The notes below the pieces were generated by a model. The model did no database searches. It had not been told where the DNA came from and saw only the letters and a list, made by a program, of their open reading frames with translations. A program made the position numbers and the translations under genes. A stretch of DNA of 10,931 bases, from the NCBI GenBank assembly GCA_964463865.1, contig CAYXDX010000059.1:1-10931 (forward strand). Direction: 5' to 3'. Positions 6,142-10,931 of this stretch are shown here, one piece after another; within the stretch, counting starts at the first letter, position 1, and each line of letters starts with the position of its first letter. Origin of the DNA: Ferroglobus sp964463865. GTDB taxonomy: Archaea; Halobacteriota; Archaeoglobi; Archaeoglobales; Archaeoglobaceae.

Positions 6142-7455
6142 ATGAAAGTTGCTATTATCGGCGGCGGCGGAGCGGGGATGAGTGCAGCTTCGAGAATCAG
6201 AGCTTTAAAACCCGAATGGCAGGTTTCTGTCTTTGAAGCAACTTCCTTCGTTAGTCACGCCCCCTGCGGAATTCCCTACTCGATAGAGTTCGACTTCGGC
6301 AGCGAAGAGCTGATGTACTACAAGCCGGAAGTCTTCGTTAAGGAGAGGAGCATCGACTTGCACCTAAACGCAAAAGTCGTCGAGGTCGAGTACGGCAAGC
6401 TGAGAGTCGAAGAGAACGGAAGAGAAAGGAGTTACGAGTGGGACAAACTCCTGATAGCTACCGGAGCTTCGCCAAAAGTTCCGCAGGTCGAAGGCGTCGA
6501 ACTCGAAAACGTGTTTACGGTAGACTTGCCTCCAGACGCAGAGAAGATACGAAGAGCGGCGAAAAAGTCAGAGAGAGTCGTAATAGTCGGAGCCGGCTAC
6601 GTCGGAATAGAGATGGCAGAAGCTTTCAGCTCGATAGGAAAGAAGGTTACCGTCGTCGAATACTTGGACAGACCGCTCGCGAACTTCGATCCGGAGATTT
6701 CGGACATCGTCAAGAGCGAGATGGAAAAGAGGGTCGAGCTGAGGTTGGGCGAGAAGCTCGAAGCCTTGGAGGGTAAGGAAAGAGTCGAGAGAGTCGTTAC
6801 TGACAAAGGCGAATACGAAGCAGACCTTGTGATCCTCGCAACCGGGGTAAAGCCGAACGTGGATCTTGCCAAGCAGCTTGGAGTAGAGCTCGGAGAGACC
6901 GGAGCGATTAAGACGAACAGCAGAATGGAGACGAACGTCGAAAACGTCTACGCAGCTGGAGATTGTGCTGAGACGATAAACATGATAACGAAAAAACCTA
7001 CGTGGGTCCCGTTGGCTCCGGCCGGAAACAAAATGGGCTACGTAGCGGGAGTGAACATCGCTGGAGGAAACCTCGAGTTTCCGGGAGTTCTCGGAACTCA
7101 GATCACGAAGTTTTACGACTTAGAAATAGCCAAAACCGGTCTGACTGAGGAGGAGGCGAAAAAAGAGGGTTTCGACGTTCGCTCAGCTTTCATTCAGGCG
7201 AACACGAAAGTTCACTACTATCCGGGGGCAAAGAAAACGTTTATAAAGGCCGTAAAAGATGTCGAAACCAACAGAATCCTCGGAGCTCAGATAGTCGGAT
7301 ACGAGATGGTGGCTATGAGAGTGAACGTCTTCGCCACGGCCATACAGGGCGGGTTCACTACGAAGGACGTGTTCTTCTCCGACTTGGCTTACGCTCCACC
7401 GTTCACGCCGATATGGGACCCCGTAATAGTGGCGGCGAGGGTGTTGAAGTTTTGA
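6142..7455 (+). CDS. CoA-disulfide reductase / NADH oxidase-type flavoprotein
   Basis: A pyridine nucleotide-disulfide oxidoreductase with a single active-site cysteine. It starts with the FAD-binding G-G-G-G-A-G-M-S-A-A-S-R at residues 8-19. The S-H-A-P-C-G-I-P-Y motif holds C42, which in CoA-disulfide reductases forms a mixed disulfide with CoA. A second dinucleotide fold G-A-G-Y-V-G-I-E is at 150-157 (NAD(P)H), A-T-G motifs lie at 106-108 and 233-235, and A-A-G-D-C at 271-275 contacts FAD. The C-terminal dimerisation domain spans about 320-437. At 437 residues it is full length. Members act as CoA-disulfide reductase, NADH oxidase or NAD(P)H:sulfur/polysulfide reductase, which sequence alone cannot separate. 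It would act in the cytoplasm in thiol or oxidative defence. Its TGA overlaps the start of the glycosylase gene. Confidence 0.93.
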   Translation: MKVAIIGGGGAGMSAASRIRALKPEWQVSVFEATSFVSHAPCGIPYSIEFDFGSEELMYYKPEVFVKERSIDLHLNAKVVEVEYGKLRVEENGRERSYEWDKLLIATGASPKVPQVEGVELENVFTVDLPPDAEKIRRAAKKSERVVIVGAGYVGIEMAEAFSSIGKKVTVVEYLDRPLANFDPEISDIVKSEMEKRVELRLGEKLEALEGKERVERVVTDKGEYEADLVILATGVKPNVDLAKQLGVELGETGAIKTNSRMETNVENVYAAGDCAETINMITKKPTWVPLAPAGNKMGYVAGVNIAGGNLEFPGVLGTQITKFYDLEIAKTGLTEEEAKKEGFDVRSAFIQANTKVHYYPGAKKTFIKAVKDVETNRILGAQIVGYEMVAMRVNVFATAIQGGFTTKDVFFSDLAYAPPFTPIWDPVIVAARVLKF

Positions 7456-8042
7456 CGCTCGAGGAAGTTCACGAAGAGATTAGGAAGTGCACGAAGTGTG
7501 AACTCCACAAGACGAAGACTAACTACGTCCCGGGAGAAGGGAGTAGCAAAGCCAGAGTCATGTTCGTTGGGGAAGCGCCGGGCAGAGAAGAGGACCTACA
7601 GGGCAGACCCTTCGTTGGCGCTGCCGGAAAACTGCTGACCGAAACCATGGAAAAGTTCGGACTCAAAAGAGAGAAGGTGTTCATAACGAACATCCTAAAG
7701 TGCAGGCCACCTAACAACAGAGACCCCAAGCCGGAGGAGATTGAAGCGTGTTTTAACTACCTCGTCAGGCAGATTTACGAAATTAAGCCGGAAGTGATAG
7801 TCTGCCTCGGAAGACACTCCGCAAGAGAGATCCTGAGCTTTTTTGGAAAGAAGTTCAGAGGGATTACCGCAGATAGAGGGAAGGTCTTCGAAGCGGAAAT
7901 AGACGACAGGAAGGTCAAGATAGTTCCCACGTTCCACCCAGCAGCCGTTCTCTACAAACCGCAACTAAAAGAATACTTCGAAGAGGACATAAAAAAAGTT
8001 GTGAGGTTGATCAGCAGAAAGACGCTCTTCGACTTCATTTGA
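7452..8042 (+). CDS. Family 4 (Fe-S) uracil-DNA glycosylase
   Basis: It removes uracil formed by cytosine deamination, a serious problem at high temperature, starting base-excision repair. Four cysteines, C13 and C16 (K-C-T-K-C), C84 (I-L-K-C-R-P-P) and C100, match the four that hold the 4Fe-4S cluster in this family. The G-E-A-P-G motif is at 40-44, F-V-G-A-A-G-K-L follows, and H162 lies in the uracil-binding H-P-A-A motif. The likely start is TTG at 7452, which overlaps the preceding TGA as TTGA and has GAGGGTG nine bases upstream. An ATG at 7413 would add 13 residues lying wholly inside the upstream gene. This gives 196 residues, close to the known A. fulgidus enzyme. The end, K-T-L-F-D-F-I, resembles a PCNA-binding peptide. 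It is co-transcribed with the flavoprotein. Confidence 0.93.
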   Translation: MTLEEVHEEIRKCTKCELHKTKTNYVPGEGSSKARVMFVGEAPGREEDLQGRPFVGAAGKLLTETMEKFGLKREKVFITNILKCRPPNNRDPKPEEIEACFNYLVRQIYEIKPEVIVCLGRHSAREILSFFGKKFRGITADRGKVFEAEIDDRKVKIVPTFHPAAVLYKPQLKEYFEEDIKKVVRLISRKTLFDFI

Positions 8043-8706
8043 CCAGACAAACAGCTTTGCCCAGCACCGTCAGAGATATTTTTACGTTCTTTCCTACTCT
8101 TTTCGTCTCGATCAGACCGTCCTCCTCGAGGCCCCTCAGGTGGTAGCTCATTCTCGCTCTCTGAGCCATGTATTTCTTGTGATCCGTCGTCCTTCCCTCG
8201 AGAATTTCGATGAGCTTGTTTATCGACTCGACCTCTCCCCCGTTCTCGTCTATCGCTTTGAGAATTTCCAGCTTGTCGTCGGAAATCTTTTTCATCGGCG
8301 GCACCGGAACTTCTATCACCTTTTCAATCCCAACCTCCTTTCCGGCTTCATACTTGGGCATAGCTGTGTAGAGCTTGCTTTCCGAGATCTGCGCAGCAAC
8401 GTAAGCAGATATCGTGAGGGTTTTCGGGGCTTCGGTTATGTTTATGTATATCTCGTTCCCGGCCTTGAGGTCGTCCTTTATAGCCTCGAGGATTTTCAGC
8501 ATCGAACCGAAAACGTCGTACTGATCCACTTCCACGAGCTCCACGTCGATGAGAACTTTCAAGACGTTTCTGAGCTCTTCCGCTACGCTTTTCAGGTCGC
8601 TGTAGTAGACGAGGAAGGCTTTGTGAATCGGGTGTCCGCTCGCCTTCATGCTGTCCATGACTTTCCCCGCATCGGGCCCGACAAAGACCACATGAACCAC
8701 TGCCAT
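8035..8706 (-). CDS. CARF-like domain plus winged-helix regulator (DUF6293/HFX_2341-like)
   Basis: A probable ligand-responsive transcription regulator of 223 residues. The N-terminal half (about 1-135) has a Rossmann-like pattern with V-V-H-V-V-F-V-G at the start and a strand-loop I-Y-I-N-I-T-E-A-P-K-T-L at 87-98; this resembles the ligand loop of CARF domains, which bind cyclic oligoadenylates or other nucleotides. The C-terminal half (about 141-215) is a winged helix with M-S-Y-H-L-R-G-L-E-E-D-G-L-I-E and a basic wing T-K-R-V-G-K-N-V. I chose the ATG at 8704-8706, 25 bases from the TATA box centre; the ATG at 8713-8715 would add three residues but lies upstream of the predicted RNA start. 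Its stop overlaps the glycosylase gene end by eight bases, tail to tail. No cas gene or CRISPR array is nearby. The family name is from memory and the ligand is unknown. Confidence 0.8.
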   Translation of the reverse strand: MAVVHVVFVGPDAGKVMDSMKASGHPIHKAFLVYYSDLKSVAEELRNVLKVLIDVELVEVDQYDVFGSMLKILEAIKDDLKAGNEIYINITEAPKTLTISAYVAAQISESKLYTAMPKYEAGKEVGIEKVIEVPVPPMKKISDDKLEILKAIDENGGEVESINKLIEILEGRTTDHKKYMAQRARMSYHLRGLEEDGLIETKRVGKNVKISLTVLGKAVCLVK

Positions 8707-8724
8707 GATTTCCATTAAGTGGGA

Positions 8725-8741
8725 AAATTAATAAATTTTTC
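8725..8741 (-). promoter_or_regulatory. Promoter of the CARF-like regulator gene
   Basis: The minus strand reads GAAAAATTTATTAATTT, an A-rich BRE-like part and a TATA box TTTATTAAT centred near 8731. This predicts an RNA start near 8705 and a leaderless message beginning at the ATG at 8706. Confidence 0.55.
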
Positions 8742-8772
8742 TACATTCCTAATACCAGTTTCTTTGATTAAA

Positions 8773-8828
8773 TGTTGTTGAGGTGTAGTAAATCTGGGGA
8801 AACGATAACGATCTGTTGAATCAACAAC
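8773..8828. promoter_or_regulatory. Inverted-repeat operator candidate between the regulator and acylphosphatase genes
   Basis: TGTTGA at 8814-8819 and TCAACA at 8821-8826 form a perfect 13-base palindrome around one A. The longer half-site GTTGTTGA at 8774-8781 is the exact inverse of TCAACAAC at 8821-8828. Three related half-sites thus lie in the divergent promoter region, and the palindrome is directly upstream of the TATA box for the plus-strand pair. The adjacent winged-helix gene is the obvious candidate to bind it, which is inference. Confidence 0.5.
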
Positions 8829-8836
8829 TATTTAAT
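8828..8836 (+). promoter_or_regulatory. Probable TATA box of the acylphosphatase-hisF operon
   Basis: CTATTTAAT, centred near 8832, would give an RNA start near 8858, just before the ATG at 8862. It directly abuts the palindrome at 8814-8826, where TFB would bind, so a protein on the palindrome could block or help initiation. Confidence 0.4.
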
Positions 8837-8861
8837 GCAGAGTAAAGAAAAAGATCGTGAG

Positions 8862-9134
8862 ATGAGGAGAGTTAGAGTTTACGTAAGTGGCGTCGTTCAA
8901 GGAGTTGGCTTCCGCTACTTCACGAGGAGAGTTGCAAAGGAGCTGGGAGTTAAGGGCTACGTCATGAACCTGAACGACGGAAGAGTTCTCGTAGTAGCGG
9001 AAGGGGAGGACGAGCAGATAGAGAAGTTAATTTCGGCCTTAAAAGTTGGCCCCAAAACCGCGATAGTGAAAAACGTCGAAGTAATAGAAGAGGAATACAA
9101 AGGCGAGTTCGAGGACTTCGTGGTGAGATACTGA
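8862..9134 (+). CDS. acyP: Acylphosphatase
   Basis: A small cytoplasmic enzyme that hydrolyses acyl phosphates such as acetyl phosphate or carbamoyl phosphate. The signature S-G-V-V-Q-G-V-G-F-R, with the phosphate-binding Arg, and G-Y-V-M-N-L-N-D-G-R-V, with the catalytic Asn, are both intact, and the ferredoxin-like length of 90 residues matches the family. The start at 8862 fits both that length and the TATA box about 30 bases upstream; an ATG at 8835 would add nine charged residues and would overlap the TATA box. The stop overlaps the hisF ATG by one base (TGATG), so the two are co-translated, although no metabolic link to histidine synthesis is known. Confidence 0.92.
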   Translation: MRRVRVYVSGVVQGVGFRYFTRRVAKELGVKGYVMNLNDGRVLVVAEGEDEQIEKLISALKVGPKTAIVKNVEVIEEEYKGEFEDFVVRY

Positions 9135-9949
9135 TGCTCGCGAAGAGAATAATCCCGTGCCTCGACGTCACCCTCGACGAAAAGGGAGCGAGAGTCGTTA
9201 AAGGTGTGGAGTTCGTAAACCTGAGAGACGCCGGAGATCCGGTCGAGCTCGCTAAAAGATATGACGAAGAGGGGGCAGACGAGCTCGTCTTTCTTGACAT
9301 CACTGCCTCGGCTCACGGAAGAGAGACGATGGTCGACGTCGTTGAAAGGACGGCTGAAGAAGTTTTCATCCCGTTTACTGTGGGCGGTGGAATTAAGAGC
9401 GTCGAGGACATAAACCAGATGCTCTCCGCCGGAGCCGACAAGGTTTCGATTAACACCGCGGCCGTGAAGAATCCCGAACTCATCAGAGAAGGTTCGAAGA
9501 TATTCGGAAGTCAGTGCATCGTAGTGGCGATAGATTGCAGGAGAAACTTCGACCTGAGCAAAGGAAAATACGTTATAGAACTCGAGGACGGAAAAAGAGC
9601 CTGGTACGAAGTGGTGATATACGGAGGCAGAAAGCCTACAGGCATAGACGCGGTAGAGTGGGCGAAAAGAGTTGAGGAGCTTGGAGCCGGAGAAATTCTC
9701 CTCACGTCAATGAACAGGGACGGAACCAAGCTCGGATACGACATTCCGATAACGAGAAAGATAAGCGAAGAGGTCAGCATTCCGGTAATAGCTTCCGGTG
9801 GAGCTGGCAAACCGGAACACTTCTACGAAGCTTTCACGGAGGGTAAAGCCGACGCCTGCCTGGCGGCGAGCATCTTTCACTACAGGGAAGTCGAAATCTT
9901 AGATTTGAAGAGGTTCCTGAAGGAGAGAGGCATTCCCGTAAGATTGTGA
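9134..9949 (+). CDS. hisF: Imidazole glycerol phosphate synthase subunit HisF
   Basis: The cyclase subunit of IGP synthase: it uses ammonia from HisH to turn PRFAR into imidazole glycerol phosphate and AICAR, joining histidine and purine synthesis. The (beta/alpha)8 barrel starts with the conserved I-I-P-C-L-D-V, placing catalytic D11, and the second catalytic Asp is D134 in V-V-A-I-D-C-R-R. Phosphate-binding loops are G-G-G-I at 84-87 and S-G-G-A-G at 221-225, and T-S-M-N-R-D-G-T at 191-198 is also conserved. At 271 residues it is about 16-18 longer than the Thermotoga enzyme. The extra part is in the loop after D134 (about 138-160), a length seen in other euryarchaeal HisF as I recall. GGTGAG lies six bases before the ATG. 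hisH is not in the window. Confidence 0.96.
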   Translation: MLAKRIIPCLDVTLDEKGARVVKGVEFVNLRDAGDPVELAKRYDEEGADELVFLDITASAHGRETMVDVVERTAEEVFIPFTVGGGIKSVEDINQMLSAGADKVSINTAAVKNPELIREGSKIFGSQCIVVAIDCRRNFDLSKGKYVIELEDGKRAWYEVVIYGGRKPTGIDAVEWAKRVEELGAGEILLTSMNRDGTKLGYDIPITRKISEEVSIPVIASGGAGKPEHFYEAFTEGKADACLAASIFHYREVEILDLKRFLKERGIPVRL

Positions 9950-9963
9950 GGCGCGCTTCCCGA

Positions 9964-9978
9964 GTCCGGTAAGCGGAC
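9964..9978 (+). other. Small hairpin after hisF
   Basis: GTCCG and CGGAC pair perfectly around a five-base loop, in a GC-rich patch between the hisF stop and the next promoter. No T-run follows, so it is not a standard terminator. It might affect the hisF mRNA end or be chance. Confidence 0.25.
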
Positions 9979-9983
9979 ACCCT

Positions 9984-9996
9984 AAAGAATTTAAAG
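9984..9996 (+). promoter_or_regulatory. Leaderless promoter of the MazG-like gene
   Basis: AAAGAATTTAAAG has a TATA box centred near 9992, 27 bases before the GTG at 10019. No Shine-Dalgarno sequence precedes the GTG, which supports this start. Confidence 0.6.
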
Positions 9997-10018
9997 CAGA
10001 TAGCCGAACGATTTAACC

Positions 10019-10315
10019 GTGAAGATATCAGAGTTCCAGAAGCTCATAAGGGACCTTTACCTCGAAAAAGACAGAAAAAGGGGTTTGGAGAGAACGTTCT
10101 TTTGGTTCGTCGAAGAAGTCGGCGAATTGGCAGAAGCTATAAGAAAGGGCGAGAACGTTGGCGAAGAGATAGCCGACGTTTTCGCCTGGCTCGTCAGTTT
10201 GGCGAACATTCTTGAGATAGACGTGGAAAGTGAAGTAAAAAAGAAATATCCCTACAAGTGTCTTAAGTGCAACAAGATCCCGTGCGAGTGTGAGGAAAAT
10301 GTTTCTCGTAGTTAG
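10019..10315 (+). CDS. MazG-like nucleotide pyrophosphohydrolase with C-terminal cysteine cluster
   Basis: A 98-residue all-alpha protein of the MazG/dUTPase-like NTP pyrophosphatase superfamily, which converts (d)NTPs to monophosphates and pyrophosphate, often to clear damaged nucleotides. The metal-binding motif is visible as E32-E33-V-G-E36 followed by E49-E50-I-A-D53, the usual EExxE and ExxD pattern. After the helical domain come K-C-L-K-C-N-K-I-P-C-E-C, cysteines 81, 84, 89 and 91, which look like a small zinc-binding knuckle. It starts with GTG, set by the TATA box 27 bases upstream. The end overlaps the phosphoribosyltransferase gene by 17 bases, so the two form an operon touching nucleotide and NAD metabolism. 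The natural substrate is unknown. Confidence 0.88.
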   Translation: MKISEFQKLIRDLYLEKDRKRGLERTFFWFVEEVGELAEAIRKGENVGEEIADVFAWLVSLANILEIDVESEVKKKYPYKCLKCNKIPCECEENVSRS

Positions 10316-10931
10316 AGACGAGGACATAAAGAGCGGCGTAACGACGGACAAATACTTCATCTGGACTGAAAAAATCCTGAAAGCTAAGGGAAAAGATCCG
10401 TTCGTCGTAGCCGAGGTCACGGCTTCAACTTGGGGGATTTTCGCGGGGTTGAACGACGCTTTAAAACTCTTAGAAGGACTTAACGTGGACGTTTACGCGA
10501 TGGACGAAGGAACTCTCTTCTTCCCGCACGAACCCGTTCTGACGATAGTTGGCAACTACTTGGAGTTCGCGAGGTTCGAGACTGCTCTTCTCGGCTTCCT
10601 CTGTCACGCGAGTGGAGTAGCTACGGAAGCTTTTAGAAACAAGCTCGCGGCCGGAGACAAGAGAGTTCTGTCGTTCGGAACGAGAAGGCAACACCCGGCG
10701 CTGGCGGCGTTTATAGAAAGAGCCGCCTACATCGGAGGAGTGGACGGCGTGAGCAATTACGCGGCCGAAAAGTACCTCGGAATAAAGAGCGTAGGGACGA
10801 TGCCGCACGCGTTGATAATATCTTTCGGAAGTCAGGTCGAAGCCTGGCAGGCTTACGACGAAGTCGTAGACGAGGACGTGCCGAGAACTATGCTAATAGA
10901 CACGTATTTCGACGAGAAGACTGAGGCTGCG
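10299..10931 (+). CDS. Nicotinate phosphoribosyltransferase (5' part, cut by window edge)
   Basis: It converts nicotinate and PRPP to nicotinate mononucleotide in the salvage route to NAD. The frame is open from the ATG at 10299, which has TGAGG four bases upstream, to the last base, giving 211 residues of an expected 390 or so. Visible parts are the N-terminal S-G-V-T-T-D-K-Y-F near residues 12-20, F-F-P-H-E-P-V-L-T-I-V-G near 68-79, S-F-G-T-R-R-Q-H-P-A near 126-135, and S-V-G-T-M-P-H-A-L near 165-173, as in the archaeal Thermoplasma-type enzyme. The R-R-x-H-P stretch belongs to the phosphate- and nicotinate-binding barrel. It overlaps the MazG-like gene. Whether the C-terminus is intact cannot be seen. 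Confidence 0.9.
   Translation, partial: MFLVVRDEDIKSGVTTDKYFIWTEKILKAKGKDPFVVAEVTASTWGIFAGLNDALKLLEGLNVDVYAMDEGTLFFPHEPVLTIVGNYLEFARFETALLGFLCHASGVATEAFRNKLAAGDKRVLSFGTRRQHPALAAFIERAAYIGGVDGVSNYAAEKYLGIKSVGTMPHALIISFGSQVEAWQAYDEVVDEDVPRTMLIDTYFDEKTEAA

Noticed and set aside
7413..7451. ATG at 7413 as the glycosylase start.
   Set aside because: It lies inside the flavoprotein gene with no ribosome site, and the added residues do not match the family; GAGGGTG is placed for TTG 7452.
8773..8828. CRISPR repeat or phage attachment site from the repeated GTTGTTGA/TCAACAAC.
   Set aside because: Only two or three short half-sites, no regular spacers, no integrase and no tRNA nearby; an operator is a simpler reading.
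8835..8861. ATG at 8835 as the acylphosphatase start.
   Set aside because: It overlaps the likely TATA box, and the extra nine residues are not needed for the 90-residue family length.
9964..9978. Rho-independent terminator after hisF.
   Set aside because: The five-base-pair hairpin has no T-run after it; kept only as a weak structural note.

Overview
The window looks like chromosomal DNA of a thermophilic euryarchaeon, most likely of the order Archaeoglobales (Archaeoglobus, Ferroglobus or Geoglobus). The signs are AGA/AGG-rich arginine codons, archaeal BRE/TATA promoters, leaderless starts, a family 4 uracil-DNA glycosylase that (as I recall it) closely resembles the A. fulgidus enzyme, an archaeal-type nicotinate phosphoribosyltransferase, and a lone acyl-CoA dehydrogenase and CoA-disulfide reductase-type flavoprotein. 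No rRNA, tRNA, CRISPR array or complete mobile element was seen. No stretch over 300 bases lacks a gene.

Left part (1-3473, minus strand). About the first 135 bases differ in codon use (CTG, CAG, CGC/CGG) and encode a coiled-coil fragment on the plus strand. They cut off the C-terminus of a Tat-exported lipoprotein that binds an ABC-transporter substrate. Upstream of that gene, in transcription order, are an acetamidase/formamidase and an APC-family permease. They are tightly coupled: the amidase stop codon lies inside the permease Shine-Dalgarno sequence. The permease appears to have lost one base near its end. Together these three genes suggest uptake and hydrolysis of amides or related nitrogen compounds.

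Middle part (3637-8042, plus strand). A fluoride channel gene (crcB) overlaps a DUF190 PII-like gene. Then come an acyl-CoA dehydrogenase, an unrecognised 201-residue protein, and a two-gene unit of CoA-disulfide reductase/NADH oxidase and uracil-DNA glycosylase.

Right part (8035-10931). A minus-strand regulator with a CARF-like N-terminal domain and a C-terminal winged helix converges on the glycosylase gene and is divergent from an acylphosphatase-hisF pair. An inverted-repeat operator candidate lies in the divergent promoter region. The window ends with a small MazG-like protein carrying a cysteine cluster, overlapping the start of a nicotinate phosphoribosyltransferase cut by the window edge.

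Regulatory logic is readable. Five genes that begin transcripts have a TATA box centred 27-28 bases before the start codon, so their mRNAs should be leaderless. Genes inside operons, and the two minus-strand genes with leaders, carry Shine-Dalgarno sequences instead. I see no clearly new multi-gene system. The best leads are the foreign junction at the left edge, the permease frameshift, and the CARF-like regulator with its nearby inverted repeats.
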